From Lachnospiraceae bacterium (GTDB taxonomy: Bacteria; Bacillota; Clostridia; Lachnospirales; Lachnospiraceae), in assembly GCA_900764225.1 (NCBI GenBank), contig CAAFNG010000387.1, forward strand, positions 1-26,357: 26,357 bases of DNA. The letters run 5' to 3'. Positions 14,739-22,852 of this stretch are shown piece after piece; position 1 is the first letter of the stretch; every line of letters begins with the position of its first letter. The position numbers and the translations under genes are program-made. The notes under the pieces were generated by a model. That model made no database searches, was not told the origin of the DNA, and was given only the letters and a program-made list of their open reading frames with translations.

Positions 14739-17700
14739 CTATCCGAATACCGGTTTTCCGGTCTGTTTTTGATAATTGTTTCCCTCTTTACGTACTACTT
14801 TGAAAAGCTCTTTTGCATCTCCCTGTAGATAAATGTGAACCTCCTGACCGCGATTGCTGCTTCTCATACTTTCAAAAGCATTTACAACCGCTTCAAATAC
14901 ACCTGCCCGGATTCCAGCTATAATCTGATTATTGTTTGCTACTGCTGACCGGTTTCCCATCTTTCCAACAAGCTCCGGTCCAGACTCACGTGCAATAAAC
15001 ATTTCTCCCATATCCGGGAAACCGCCGTTTGCATACCAATTTATGTTAAAACGCGGCAATGAAAATCTGAAATTTCCAATAGAAATATTTCCACCTGACC
15101 AGTCCCATCCGATGTGCGGCATCGGAATATGCACACTTGCAAAACCATTGGCAAAATTCTGAATAACACTCTTTCCGACATCGTACAGGTTTGGAATAGC
15201 ATTCGCAACTTTTCCCGGGATGCTACTCAGCATAGTCGACAGTACATTCCAGTTGCTGTTAAAACCCGACTGTATACCATTAATAATATCAGTTCCTTTC
15301 GAAGTTACTTTCGATCTGATATCCCCGATTGCGTTAAAAGTTTCGTTACTGATTCGCTTCACTCTGTTCAAAAAAACAGATTCTTTTACAGCTTCATATC
15401 CATTCTTTAATCCGGCAATCGCATCTTTTCCTTTTCCCTGCAACCAGTTCTTTGTATTTCCCAGTTTTTCTTTCGTCCAACCTGGAATCCTGCTTACCCA
15501 GTTCAGGACTGATGGCAGATTGTCTTTCATTCCATTGAACAGGCCAGATATAACATATCCACCCTGCGTACGCATGACTGTTGATGGTGAATGGATTCCG
15601 AAAGCTTTTTTGAATCCGTTTATGAATGGTTTAAAAATGTGTGCCTTAATCCAGGTTCCTATATCTTTAAATAACTGCACAACACCATTTTTAAAGCCTT
15701 CCCAGGTGAATTTTCCAGTTTCTGTGAAATGCTTTATAATATACTTCCTTGCATCTGCAACTGCATTTTTAAAGATACTGCCAATAAATGCGGCAAAACC
15801 TCCAAATGCAGCTCCAATCGCTTCAAAAACTCTGTCGGCAATGCCGTTCCAGTCAATGTTTACCAGCAGATCTTTTGCTTTGTTATAGATGGTGTCCCCC
15901 ATGGACCACCAATCCATGTGCTCGATTGCTGAGATTACAAAATCAAAAAAGCCTTTTATCCCATCAGATAAGGTCTGCCCTATTTTTCCAGTATCAATGG
16001 TTTTGACCGTGTTGGTTACGAGATCAGCCAGTGCAGTGCCCAGGCCTCTCCAGTCAAAGTTATGAACTGTGGTATAAAGTGCTTCCAGTCGTGTGTTAAA
16101 GCACTCTCCAACAGTTTTTCCAACAACACTCCAATTGGTTGTCGCAATCGCTGTATTCAGTGTGCTTACCAAGCCAAATACAGTATCATGTACGGTTCCT
16201 TTGATCAGGTTCCAGTCAAGGCCTTCAAGAGCACCATTGACTCCATCTCCGATAGCTTTCCCAAGACTGTTCCAGCGGAAATTCTTTGCAAAAGTATCCG
16301 CAAAACCAAAGGCGGTGTTTAATCCTTGCGCAAAAGTATTTCCAGCCAACCCCCAGTCTGTAGCTTCTATGAAGCCATTCAGGAAAGTAGCAATACTCTT
16401 TGCAATCTTGTTACAGGTATTCTGAATTTTACCCCACGGAATACGTTCCAGTGCTTCGTTTAGCTTATTGCCGACCATGGCGCCAAGTTCTGTAAAATCA
16501 CCGGACTTCCAGGAATCTTTGATCAGTTTTGCGAGATCTTTAAAACGGCTCTTGATGGCCGTTGTCTGAAACATATCATTAACACCACCAAACGGTGATG
16601 TATCCGTTCCACTTCCTGTCCCTCCGGAACCAGAGCTGTCTGAATCATCGTTCAGCTTGTTGATCTGGTCGAATCCCAGAAGAGTACGCTGATATTGTTT
16701 TGCCGCTTTTGATGCCGTATCCGCGTTCTTTGCATTATTCTTCAGACCTGTTGATGTGCTGTTCAGACTTGCAGCATAATCCTGATTGACTTTCTTAGCC
16801 GTGACCATGGTGGTTTTGCCTGTGAGAGCTCCCATCAGCTGGCCTATGGCATTCACCACGCTGATCACCTTCTGGATAAAGCTGTTCAGGATTGGTGCTA
16901 CCACATTCAGAATTGGTGCAAATGCTGTTGCAAGGGAATTTTTAAGCTGTGTCAATGAGGACATCAGGAGTGAAATACTTCTGTTTGTCTCTCCGCTGTA
17001 CTGGGCAAGGTTCTGCATTCCCTGCTTTGCCCCATCCACTGCGCCACGGATCACAAAGCTTGCAAACATAAATTTCGCAGTCATTCCGACTGTTTTTAAT
17101 ATTCCAGTTAGTCCTCGTCCGGATGTTCCCAGTCCATTAAATGAGGATTTTGTCCGGTTCAGGAACGGAATACCTGATATGAACTTCTGAATCAGTGCAG
17201 CATAAGCACCGGTGCATTTCCGGATCACACCGGTGAAGGAAGATGCAATGTTTCTAACACCTCCCAAAAGCTTTGTAAAACCTCCCCAGCCCTTTGAAAC
17301 AGTTGTTCCTATTCCTTTGAAAATTCCTGTTCCAAAGTTCAATGCCTGTCTCGGAAGAGATACCGGCCGCTTTACGTCTGTATTTGAGGATTCCATACGT
17401 TTTTTGTCAGTTTCATACATTCTCAATTTACGTTCAGCGCCCTCAATGTCATATGCCAGGCTTCTCCAGCTCATGCTTTCCTGATCCACGCCAAGATCAC
17501 TCATCTTATCCCGGCGTTCATAATATTTATTGAGCTGAGCCTGTGTTTTTTGAATTGTGGAGTTCAGCTGCTGATACTCTTCCGTTGGAACTTTGATGCC
17601 TGCCTTGATCTGGAAATTTTTCACAGGATTCCTGCTGAGCATTTCCCTGATCTTATTCAGGATATTCCTTACCGGCTGCAGTGCCTTGCTTTCCATCCCC

Positions 17701-17846
17701 TTGAACGGATTCTTTACTTTCTCAGTTTCCTTCTGGATTTCTTCAACGCTTTTCTTTACTTCCCGCCGGCTGTTTTCCATCTCCTTTTTCAGCGGACTGG
17801 TTGTTGCCTCAATAATAACCTGCATCTTATGAAGTGTATCTCCCAT
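14739..17846 (-). CDS. Tail tape measure protein
   Basis: This 1035-aa protein follows the two chaperone genes; its ATG is preceded by GGGAGGTGAGACC. The N-terminus is helical (SPLKKEMENSRREVKKSVEEIQKET). Hydrophobic segments lie at ~250-272 (AKFMFASFVIRGAVDGA) and ~305-340 (AFAPILNVVAPILNSFIQKV), followed by a Ser/Gly-rich break. From about 455 to 670 there is a run of imperfect Trp-containing repeats (ALERIPWGK, GFIEATDWGLAG, ALEGLDWNLIKG, AIATTNWSVVGK, NFDWRGLG, HMDWWSMGD, NIDWNGIAD). The C-terminus has the conserved GGFPDMGEMFIARESGPELVG segment. Tape measures set tail length; at about 1.5 angstrom per residue this would give a tail of very roughly 150 nm. No peptidoglycan hydrolase domain is apparent. 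Confidence 0.95.
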   Translation of the reverse strand: MGDTLHKMQVIIEATTSPLKKEMENSRREVKKSVEEIQKETEKVKNPFKGMESKALQPVRNILNKIREMLSRNPVKNFQIKAGIKVPTEEYQQLNSTIQKTQAQLNKYYERRDKMSDLGVDQESMSWRSLAYDIEGAERKLRMYETDKKRMESSNTDVKRPVSLPRQALNFGTGIFKGIGTTVSKGWGGFTKLLGGVRNIASSFTGVIRKCTGAYAALIQKFISGIPFLNRTKSSFNGLGTSGRGLTGILKTVGMTAKFMFASFVIRGAVDGAKQGMQNLAQYSGETNRSISLLMSSLTQLKNSLATAFAPILNVVAPILNSFIQKVISVVNAIGQLMGALTGKTTMVTAKKVNQDYAASLNSTSTGLKNNAKNADTASKAAKQYQRTLLGFDQINKLNDDSDSSGSGGTGSGTDTSPFGGVNDMFQTTAIKSRFKDLAKLIKDSWKSGDFTELGAMVGNKLNEALERIPWGKIQNTCNKIAKSIATFLNGFIEATDWGLAGNTFAQGLNTAFGFADTFAKNFRWNSLGKAIGDGVNGALEGLDWNLIKGTVHDTVFGLVSTLNTAIATTNWSVVGKTVGECFNTRLEALYTTVHNFDWRGLGTALADLVTNTVKTIDTGKIGQTLSDGIKGFFDFVISAIEHMDWWSMGDTIYNKAKDLLVNIDWNGIADRVFEAIGAAFGGFAAFIGSIFKNAVADARKYIIKHFTETGKFTWEGFKNGVVQLFKDIGTWIKAHIFKPFINGFKKAFGIHSPSTVMRTQGGYVISGLFNGMKDNLPSVLNWVSRIPGWTKEKLGNTKNWLQGKGKDAIAGLKNGYEAVKESVFLNRVKRISNETFNAIGDIRSKVTSKGTDIINGIQSGFNSNWNVLSTMLSSIPGKVANAIPNLYDVGKSVIQNFANGFASVHIPMPHIGWDWSGGNISIGNFRFSLPRFNINWYANGGFPDMGEMFIARESGPELVGKMGNRSAVANNNQIIAGIRAGVFEAVVNAFESMRSSNRGQEVHIYLQGDAKELFKVVRKEGNNYQKQTGKPVFG

Positions 17847-17876
17847 GGTCTCACCTCCCCTCTTTTTCTCAGAAAA

Positions 17877-18239
17877 TTAATGATTATGTCTATAGTTCCA
17901 TTCGGCGTTGTACGCCCTTCTTTTTTCCATGTACTCTTCCCACTGGCGTGCTTCTTCTGCTTCTTCGTATATCTTCTGTTCCTTTTCGAACAATTCCGGA
18001 TAATAATCCCAGGGACGAGCCTCCTTGCCATCTTTGGCAAATAACGCTGAGATATCTACTGCTATGGCCTGGGCCTGGATGAAGTTATCCATAATCCGCT
18101 GCTTTTCTTCTCTGAGCAACCGCCTTCTTATATTTTCCAAAGTATCGAATATCTCATTTACAGAAAGATTCCAGAATGTTTCCGCCGAGATCCCCATCTC
18201 AAGGGCTACCGGATACAGCTCTGAGAGCTGTTCTGACAT
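17877..18239 (-). CDS. Tail assembly chaperone, second component
   Basis: This 120-aa helical, highly charged protein begins in a TGATG overlap with the gene before it, so it is probably translated by reinitiation. It contains LYPVALEMGISAETFWNLS and NEIFDTLENIRRRL, the pattern of the small protein just upstream of tape measure genes in Firmicutes siphophages (gpGT-like). The C-terminal half is rich in E/K/R with repeated EEAEEARQWEEYMEKRR. It likely binds the tape measure during tail assembly and is not expected in the virion. In many phages this part is made as a frameshift extension of the first chaperone; no clear slippery heptamer is seen here. Confidence 0.75.
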   Translation of the reverse strand: MSEQLSELYPVALEMGISAETFWNLSVNEIFDTLENIRRRLLREEKQRIMDNFIQAQAIAVDISALFAKDGKEARPWDYYPELFEKEQKIYEEAEEARQWEEYMEKRRAYNAEWNYRHNH

Positions 18240-18688
18240 CAGGAGTTCTCGATTTCCTCCAGAAGGGATGCCGCTGTCTTCTCCGGTAAAAAACCCGATA
18301 CCACCATGAGTGGAATCAAAATCTTCTGATAGAGTTCCAGCTGACTGTTCCCTTCATCAATCCATGCGTCATACAGCTTCTGCACATCCTGATAATCAAT
18401 CCCATGCTCCCACGGGCTCATAGCTTCCTGAATGATCGTAAGCATCACAGAAAGCGGCGGAATATCATCAATCATATTCATAAGATTCTGTCTGTACTTA
18501 TTTTCCAGGCGTCCGATTCCGGAAGCTTTCAGTTTCATCTTGAAGTTCCTGCCGCCTACATTCCAATAAGCAAAGGGCTGTCTCTTTTTCTTCTGTTCCT
18601 CCAGATTGACTACTTTTTCCTCCGGAGCCTGTGTCTCATTCTGGGCAGAAGCTCCGCCCAGATCCTGAATACCTTCAAAATTCATCAT
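18239..18688 (-). CDS. Tail assembly chaperone, first component
   Basis: This 149-aa protein lies between tail tube and tape measure genes, in the position of gpG-like chaperones. The first ~35 residues are polar and disordered-looking (GGASAQNETQAPEEKVVNLEEQ). The rest has RPFAYWNVGGRNFKMKLKA-like and YRQNLMNMIDDIPPLSVMLTIIQEAMSPWEHG segments with a helical C-terminus. Two ATGs stand at 18688 and 18685 after GAGGAATAAAAG; the first is used here. Its stop overlaps the next start by one base (TGATG). The function is inferred mainly from synteny. Confidence 0.75.
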   Translation of the reverse strand: MMNFEGIQDLGGASAQNETQAPEEKVVNLEEQKKKRQPFAYWNVGGRNFKMKLKASGIGRLENKYRQNLMNMIDDIPPLSVMLTIIQEAMSPWEHGIDYQDVQKLYDAWIDEGNSQLELYQKILIPLMVVSGFLPEKTAASLLEEIENS

Positions 18689-18701
18689 CTTTTATTCCTC
18701 C

Positions 18702-19124
18702 TTACACCGGATCTGTCTGCTTAATCTCAGACTGTACGGCCATGGTTGCCTCAAACTCGATCACACCGTTTACACCGCCACCGGTACGTTTTACGGAAAA
18801 CTGTGCAGTAAACTCGGTAACTGTTCCATCCTTTGTTTTTTCCTGAAAATCCCATATCTCTTTTTTGTCTGCTGCATCTCTCATAAGCCTGTACGGGCTT
18901 CCGGCTTTGCTGTTGTCGTACTTCCATTTGTACTTCATATCAGGAAGGTCTCCAATACCTTCCTCGTACATCTTGTGTGGATCTGTAAGGCAGGTATTTT
19001 CCTCCTTATCCAGTTCCACTCCGACTTCCGGGATCTCTTTCAGTCCTGGAAGATCTGTGTAAGCTGCAGAGTTTTCTCCAGCTGTGTGTTTTCTGTAACC
19101 TAATGTTGCTCCATTTGCTAACAT
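18702..19124 (-). CDS. Major tail tube protein
   Basis: This 140-aa protein starts at ATG 19124 after AAGGAGGAATAGCG. It opens with MLANGATLGYRK and continues YTDLPGLKEIPEVGVELDKEENTCLTD. The pattern is that of siphophage tail tube subunits, which begin with a short loop and then the DLP/LPGLKE.PE segment. The C-terminal half (TVTEFTAQFSVKRTGGGVNGVIEFEATMAV) fits the beta-sandwich that stacks into hexameric rings. It sits between the tail terminator and the assembly chaperones, exactly as expected. No C-terminal Ig-like decoration domain is present. Confidence 0.88.
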   Translation of the reverse strand: MLANGATLGYRKHTAGENSAAYTDLPGLKEIPEVGVELDKEENTCLTDPHKMYEEGIGDLPDMKYKWKYDNSKAGSPYRLMRDAADKKEIWDFQEKTKDGTVTEFTAQFSVKRTGGGVNGVIEFEATMAVQSEIKQTDPV

Positions 19125-19136
19125 CGCTATTCCTCC

Positions 19137-19505
19137 TTATCTCCAGTACGCGCTGTCAGAATCCATATCAATGATCCCTTCGTAGCGCATCTGTTTATGC
19201 TTCATCCCTGACGGATCCGGCACATCTGCACATGCGATCCGTTTCAGGCCTGTTACTTTCATTGCCTCATCCACCCGCAGGGAGATCTCTGAGGTACTGT
19301 GATTATTCCAGATGTCGATCCGGTATCTCACCAGAGCTTTGTCTTCCCTCATTCCCTCTTCGCTTGAGCTCGCTTCATATACATCATTCTGTTCTTCGGT
19401 ATACTGAATTGTTGAGCCCTCTGCCCAGGAACGTGGGTACGCATCTGAAACATTTTCTGATACCGTGCACAGTGCCGCATACACCTGATCTTTTACATTC
19501 TTCAT
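19137..19505 (-). CDS. Tail terminator / tail completion protein
   Basis: This 122-aa protein begins in an ATGA overlap with the gp10-like gene; GGAGGATAT precedes its ATG. It has the gp17/gpU-like pattern: a helical N-terminus (VKDQVYAALCTVSENVSDAYP), strand-rich middle (TIQYTEEQNDVYE, RYRIDIWNNHSTSEISLRVDEAM) and a final strand (KQMRYEGIIDMDSDSAYW). Such proteins cap the tail tube and join it to the head. It directly precedes the tail tube gene, supporting this role. There is no enzymatic motif. Confidence 0.8.
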   Translation of the reverse strand: MKNVKDQVYAALCTVSENVSDAYPRSWAEGSTIQYTEEQNDVYEASSSEEGMREDKALVRYRIDIWNNHSTSEISLRVDEAMKVTGLKRIACADVPDPSGMKHKQMRYEGIIDMDSDSAYWR

Positions 19506-20011
19506 ATATCCTCCAAATCTGACACAAGGTTTCCACCCAGTATCTTTAAGATCTGTTCTTCATTGTCCTTCATGGCCGGATACAGGAACGGATAGGCCGG
19601 ATTTCCGCTGCATTTATAGAATCTGCCGTCCGGTGTGTCTACATATGGCCAGCGGTACTTTTCAGCCACTCTTCTGTCTATCTGGCTTTCATGGATCCAC
19701 CATGGCTGCTGGGTGTAGACCGGAGTTACCTCCGGAGAGATACCGGCATGTTTCTCCTGCCCTTTTGGTCCGGTTCCAAATTCCAGATATGGTGCATAAG
19801 CTTTATTTGTCCAGCAGGTGCCAGTGACAGTATCTTCCTGTTCTGTAACCTCGGCAAAAATACTGTGTCTGAGTTCTTCGGTATCTGCATGGCAATTCTC
19901 AATCGCTGCCGACCGCACAAACTGGATTGCTTCTTCTACAGCCTGCCGGGTGTCCAACTCGGACACCTCTTTCAATGCTTTTGCTACCTCATCAAATCCC
20001 TTTACACTCAT
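19502..20011 (-). CDS. HK97 gp10-like head-tail/tail completion protein
   Basis: This 169-aa protein has the features of the HK97 gp10 family: MSVKGFDEVAKALKEVS, an AIENCHADTEELRHSI helix-strand segment (usually Pro.dTG.LR.SI), and AYAPYLEFGTGP, the hallmark YA.y.EfGTg motif. The C-terminal PAYPFLYPAMKDNEEQIL is also typical. An insert rich in Trp and Tyr (TQQPWWIHESQIDRRVAEKYRWPYVDTPDG) lies between these motifs and is longer than in many homologues. It starts after GGAGGTAGAAAAGAT and overlaps both neighbours by 4 bp (ATGA), indicating coupled translation in the connector-to-tail block. Confidence 0.9.
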   Translation of the reverse strand: MSVKGFDEVAKALKEVSELDTRQAVEEAIQFVRSAAIENCHADTEELRHSIFAEVTEQEDTVTGTCWTNKAYAPYLEFGTGPKGQEKHAGISPEVTPVYTQQPWWIHESQIDRRVAEKYRWPYVDTPDGRFYKCSGNPAYPFLYPAMKDNEEQILKILGGNLVSDLEDI

Positions 20012-20382
20012 ATCTTTTCTACCTCCATGGTCAGGAAACGATATGGTTTGATTGATATGATCCGATAATCCGGAGACTGATCCGCTGTTACATACAAACA
20101 GATCCCATCCCGTTCTTCTATATCCGTTCCGTCTTCCAGGATATAATGCAGCCGGCCTTTTTCATCGGCCTGAGTCTTGTAGCTTCCCTGTATCCGTACA
20201 TTTCGGATATAGTTCAGACGCTGGCCGTATTGCTCAGCCTGTACCTTTCCGGATGCCGGCCAGATCTCCCCGGTAACGGAAGAGGCAGCACCATATTCTT
20301 CACTGGTACTGCCTTCCTTGTCTTTCTTTACCGTCATTTTCTTGTGGAAAAATTCCTCAAGTCTGTTTCTTCTCAACCTCAT
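20008..20382 (-). CDS. Head closure (stopper) protein, SPP1 gp16-like
   Basis: This 124-aa protein has the head-closure pattern: an N-terminal RRNRLEEFFHKKMTVKKDKEGS segment, a strand-rich core (SVTGEIWPASGKVQAEQYGQRLNYI) and a C-terminal RIISIKPYRFLTMEVEKI strand. Stopper proteins bind the connector after packaging and keep DNA in the capsid. Its ATG (20382) lies 26 bp inside the previous gene but has AGGAGGCAAGACTT upstream, which supports that start. It ends in an ATGA overlap with the gp10-like gene. The assignment rests on weak motifs plus very regular synteny. Confidence 0.8.
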   Translation of the reverse strand: MRLRRNRLEEFFHKKMTVKKDKEGSTSEEYGAASSVTGEIWPASGKVQAEQYGQRLNYIRNVRIQGSYKTQADEKGRLHYILEDGTDIEERDGICLYVTADQSPDYRIISIKPYRFLTMEVEKI

Positions 20383-20686
20383 AAGTCTTGCCTCCTACTC
20401 TGGCCAGGCGATACCGGTTCAGTGTGTCATAGATCTGCTTCGGCGCATCATCAAAAGTGTAACTCTCTCCGCCCTCACTTCTGGACTTTTCCCCCTCCGT
20501 TCCTATCCGGTTCAAAGCGATCACGGCAAGATCCCTGACTGCTTTTTCAAGTCCAGTTTTTAATCGTGTCCGGTTTGTGTAAGACAGTACGAAAGTTTCT
20601 GCATCATCAAGAAGAATCTCTATGAGATCCTCATCTTTTTCTCCTGTCAAGGTCTGAACTCTTTCTATGTCTTTACTTTTCGCCAC
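20357..20686 (-). CDS. Head-tail connector (adaptor) protein
   Basis: This 109-aa helical protein starts at GTG (20686) with AAAGGATGATCCT upstream. It has the compact helical-bundle pattern of gp6/YqbG/SPP1 gp15-type adaptors: IERVQTLTGEKDEDLIEILLDDAETFVLSYTN followed by EKAVRDLAVIALNRIGTEGE. The conserved SEGGESYTF and RYRLARVGG segments near the C-terminus match the family. It docks under the portal ring. It lies between a Rho-N-like gene and the head closure gene and overlaps the latter by 26 bp. Confidence 0.88.
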   Translation of the reverse strand: MAKSKDIERVQTLTGEKDEDLIEILLDDAETFVLSYTNRTRLKTGLEKAVRDLAVIALNRIGTEGEKSRSEGGESYTFDDAPKQIYDTLNRYRLARVGGKTYEVEKKQT

Positions 20687-20690
20687 AGGA

Positions 20691-20930
20691 TCATCCTTTC
20701 AAAATAGCAAGCAGATCTGCCTTAGCAAGGGAAGATACACCAGTCAGGCCTTTCTCCTTTGCAAGAGCTTTCAGCTCCTCGACTGTCATATCTTCAATAT
20801 TCTTGCCGGTTTTCTCTTCTGGTACTGTATCTGGCTTTTTTTCTCCCATTGGCGTAAATCCATCGCTGATCAGCTTTTCTGCTGTTGTCCCATCAGCTTC
20901 TCTTTCCACATTTTTACGGATCAGTCTCAT
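20691..20930 (-). CDS. Small protein with Rho N-terminal-like (SAP-type) domain
   Basis: This ~79-aa protein starts at ATG 20930, after AGGAGGCAAAAGC and overlapping the capsid stop as ATGA; the longer open frame upstream of this ATG lies inside the capsid gene and is not needed. It begins MRLIRKNVEREADG, a start seen in phage proteins next to capsid genes. The C-terminal ~35 residues (IEDMTVEELKALAKEKGLTG, SSLAKADLLAIL) match the helix-extended-loop-helix of Rho_N/SAP-like domains, which can bind nucleic acid. A role in head completion or DNA contact is a guess from position. Confidence 0.8.
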   Translation of the reverse strand: MRLIRKNVEREADGTTAEKLISDGFTPMGEKKPDTVPEEKTGKNIEDMTVEELKALAKEKGLTGVSSLAKADLLAILKG

Positions 20931-21859
20931 GCTTTTGCCTCCTGCATGCTCAGGTAGATGGAATTCAGTTTGTTGTCCAGAATCCACATATCATGGAAAC
21001 GGCGGTAATCCATCTGCCATGCGTTCAGTTTCTGGTTTGTTGTCGGGTCAAAAATACGCATGATATCCTGCTTTGTCACCGCGATCGGTGTTGTTACCGG
21101 GCAGATGAAGAAGTTCAGGTTCTTTGCAGATGTTCCTTTTTCGTATCCACCTTTTTCCTGCCCGCTTGTTTTACCGTCATTAACCTTAACGGTTGTGTAC
21201 ATACGGTTGGAAGGTGTGGAAACCAGCGGTACGCCATCCACAGAAGGAACCTGGGTCTGAATTCCACCTTTTGAGAACGTTACTGCTGTGATCTTACCTG
21301 CAAGCTCCAGCTCCAGTTCCATGATGAAATCCGGTGTTGCCTGGCAAATAAGAGCTCCGTTATAGTTTTCTCTTACCGCCTTGATTCCTTCTTTCAGCTT
21401 ACGCAGGGCAGATGTTCCTGTTGCTCCTGGCACGTAAGATTCTCCGATCATTCCTGCCTTATTGGCTGTGATTGTTTCAGTGGCCAGTTTGCTAATACGG
21501 TATGCGTCGATCTCTGGAACTACCTGTGTTCTCTGGAACTCTCCCATAATCGCGCTAGCTGTTGGGATAAAGTTTGTTTCATTAATGTCCATCGGATCAA
21601 TCTGAAACAGACGGCCACGATCCTGTGTCATTTTTCTTGTTTCGTACTCCAGGGTAACGGAACCGCGCTGATATCCATTCTCACGATCATAGTCACCCAT
21701 TCCCTGAACGTTCATTTTCGGGATCTTTACCTCGGCACCGCCGTTATAGATCACCTGACCGGCATTAGCATCCATCCAGCCGGTGGTTGCTTCCCGGACA
21801 GCGATCTTATCAAGCTGTGTCATGAATAAGGTTGCTGTTGCTAAAGTGTTGATTGCCAT
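20927..21859 (-). CDS. Major capsid protein
   Basis: This 310-aa protein follows the scaffold gene with a good ribosome binding site (AAAAGGAGAGTGAATAAACA). Recognisable features are the N-terminal TQLDKIAVREATTGWMDANAG, then IPKMNVQGMGDYDRENGYQRGSVTLEYET and the QDRGRLFQIDPMDINETNF segment, as in HK97-fold capsids that follow DUF4355 scaffolds in Clostridia phages. FFICPVTTPIAVTKQDIMRIFDPTT near the C-terminus is a typical coat P-domain end. It assembles the icosahedral head. No fused protease or decoration domain is visible, in keeping with a separate scaffold. Confidence 0.92.
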   Translation of the reverse strand: MAINTLATATLFMTQLDKIAVREATTGWMDANAGQVIYNGGAEVKIPKMNVQGMGDYDRENGYQRGSVTLEYETRKMTQDRGRLFQIDPMDINETNFIPTASAIMGEFQRTQVVPEIDAYRISKLATETITANKAGMIGESYVPGATGTSALRKLKEGIKAVRENYNGALICQATPDFIMELELELAGKITAVTFSKGGIQTQVPSVDGVPLVSTPSNRMYTTVKVNDGKTSGQEKGGYEKGTSAKNLNFFICPVTTPIAVTKQDIMRIFDPTTNQKLNAWQMDYRRFHDMWILDNKLNSIYLSMQEAKA

Positions 21860-21877
21860 TGTTTATTCACTCTCCTT

Positions 21878-22510
21878 TTAGAAAATGCCCATCATCGCAT
21901 TGTATACCTGCTTTTCAAGGGCTTCCTGTGTGTTAGTTTCCGGTGCTTTTTTCGGAGGCTTACCGCCTTTCAATTTCTCATCTACTGCCTTTTCAACAGC
22001 TGTCTGGAATGCTTTCTTGACAGTTTCCATTGATTTCTTGCAGGCATCTGCATCTGTATAATTCAGTACTTCTGCAAGCTCCACCGGAAGTCCTTCGTCT
22101 GACAGGTTGTTCTTTGCTTCTGCCATGAGCTCACTTCTGGTTACTGCTGCCTCCCTGTCGGAAAGTTCCTTTTCTTTTTTATTCTGCATGTACTGCGCTT
22201 TTTCTTCCTTGGTCATCTTGGCCAGCTTCTCAGCCTCGGAAAGCTTATCATCCGTCAGTGCCTGCCACTTTTCCTGTGCGTTTGTCACTGCCGTATTGAC
22301 TGCCTTCTGGACACGTCTGTCAAATTCTGCCTGATTACTGCCTGTTTTCAGGAAGTCATCAAAAGATGGAGGATTATCTCCTTCGCCGCCCGTACCTTCT
22401 CCGGATCCGCCGCCATTGCCCTCACCGGCCCCAGCACCGTCTCCGCCTTCTGCGAATAACTGCAGGTTCATTGGAACTTTACACATTGCTTTGAATACTC
22501 TGTTTCTCAT
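21878..22510 (-). CDS. Capsid scaffolding protein (DUF4355)
   Basis: This 210-aa protein directly precedes the capsid gene. It has the N-terminal MNLQLFAEGGDG motif typical of DUF4355, a Gly/Glu-rich low-complexity stretch (residues ~22-48), and a long charged helical region (FDRRVQKAVNTAVTNAQEKW, EAEKLAKMTKEEKAQYMQNKKEKE) ending in a Lys-rich tail. Scaffolds guide coat assembly and then leave. The ATG at 22510 is chosen because AAAGGAAAAGAT precedes it; the ATG of MNLQLF 13 codons later lacks a ribosome binding site, so the first 13 residues appear to be real. A terminator-like hairpin lies about 90 bp upstream, suggesting a separate transcript or regulated readthrough. Confidence 0.92.
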   Translation of the reverse strand: MRNRVFKAMCKVPMNLQLFAEGGDGAGAGEGNGGGSGEGTGGEGDNPPSFDDFLKTGSNQAEFDRRVQKAVNTAVTNAQEKWQALTDDKLSEAEKLAKMTKEEKAQYMQNKKEKELSDREAAVTRSELMAEAKNNLSDEGLPVELAEVLNYTDADACKKSMETVKKAFQTAVEKAVDEKLKGGKPPKKAPETNTQEALEKQVYNAMMGIF

Positions 22511-22599
22511 ATCTTTTCCTTTCTGCCCAGCCTATTCGTTCTCACGCCCGGGCCATTCAGTTTGTGGAATCCGCTTCTTTAACGCCTGGCGGAAAAAGG

Positions 22600-22630
22600 C
22601 ATAAAAAATAAGACGCTTCACCCTGCGTCT
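22600..22630 (-). terminator. Terminator-like hairpin upstream of the scaffold gene
   Basis: On the minus strand AGACGC-AGGGTGAA-GCGTCT is followed by TATTTTTTATG. It is a short 6-bp stem with a good U-tract. The remaining ~90 bp to the scaffold start carry no gene and no clear promoter; one GC-rich patch (GGCCCGGGC) is present. Confidence 0.7.
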
Positions 22631-22652
22631 CACCGGGAGATAATTGGATCAC

Positions 22653-22817
22653 CTATTCCTTCCCTTTAGCTGCTGCCTTCGCCTCACTCACTGCTTCAGC
22701 AGCCCCTTCATTGATCAAATGTGCTCCTCTCTCTTTTGTCACTTCCAGGACAGTTCCCTTCTCAACGACTTCTTTTAAGCAGATGTCGCTGTATCTTTTG
22801 ATGCACTTTACTTTCAT
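22653..22817 (-). CDS. Small hypothetical phage protein (54 aa)
   Basis: The ATG at 22817 is chosen because the consensus site GGGGAGGTGAGGACC lies just before it; a longer frame running back to 22850 begins inside a palindrome and lacks such a site. The product starts MKVKCIKRYSDICLKEVVEKG and continues TVLEVTKERGAHLINEGAAE, a small beta-barrel-like pattern seen in many phage proteins near capsid genes, then an Ala/Lys-rich tail. Function unknown. It is preceded by the palindromic repeat and followed by a terminator-like hairpin. Confidence 0.75.
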   Translation of the reverse strand: MKVKCIKRYSDICLKEVVEKGTVLEVTKERGAHLINEGAAEAVSEAKAAAKGKE

Positions 22818-22835
22818 GGTCCTCACCTCCCCTCC

Positions 22836-22852
22836 GTTGCGCCGGCGCAATT
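22836..22852. repeat. Palindromic repeat, copy 2
   Basis: This is the same 17 bases as at 5714-5730, again directly before a ribosome binding site on the minus strand. Here it overlaps the last bases of the DUF6275 stop codon and ends about 19 bases upstream of the start of the 54-aa gene. Confidence 0.8.

Noticed and set aside
17789..18040. 83-aa Lys/Arg-rich minus-strand frame overlapping chaperone and tape measure
   Set aside because: Shadow frame within the second chaperone and start of the tape measure; no start signal.
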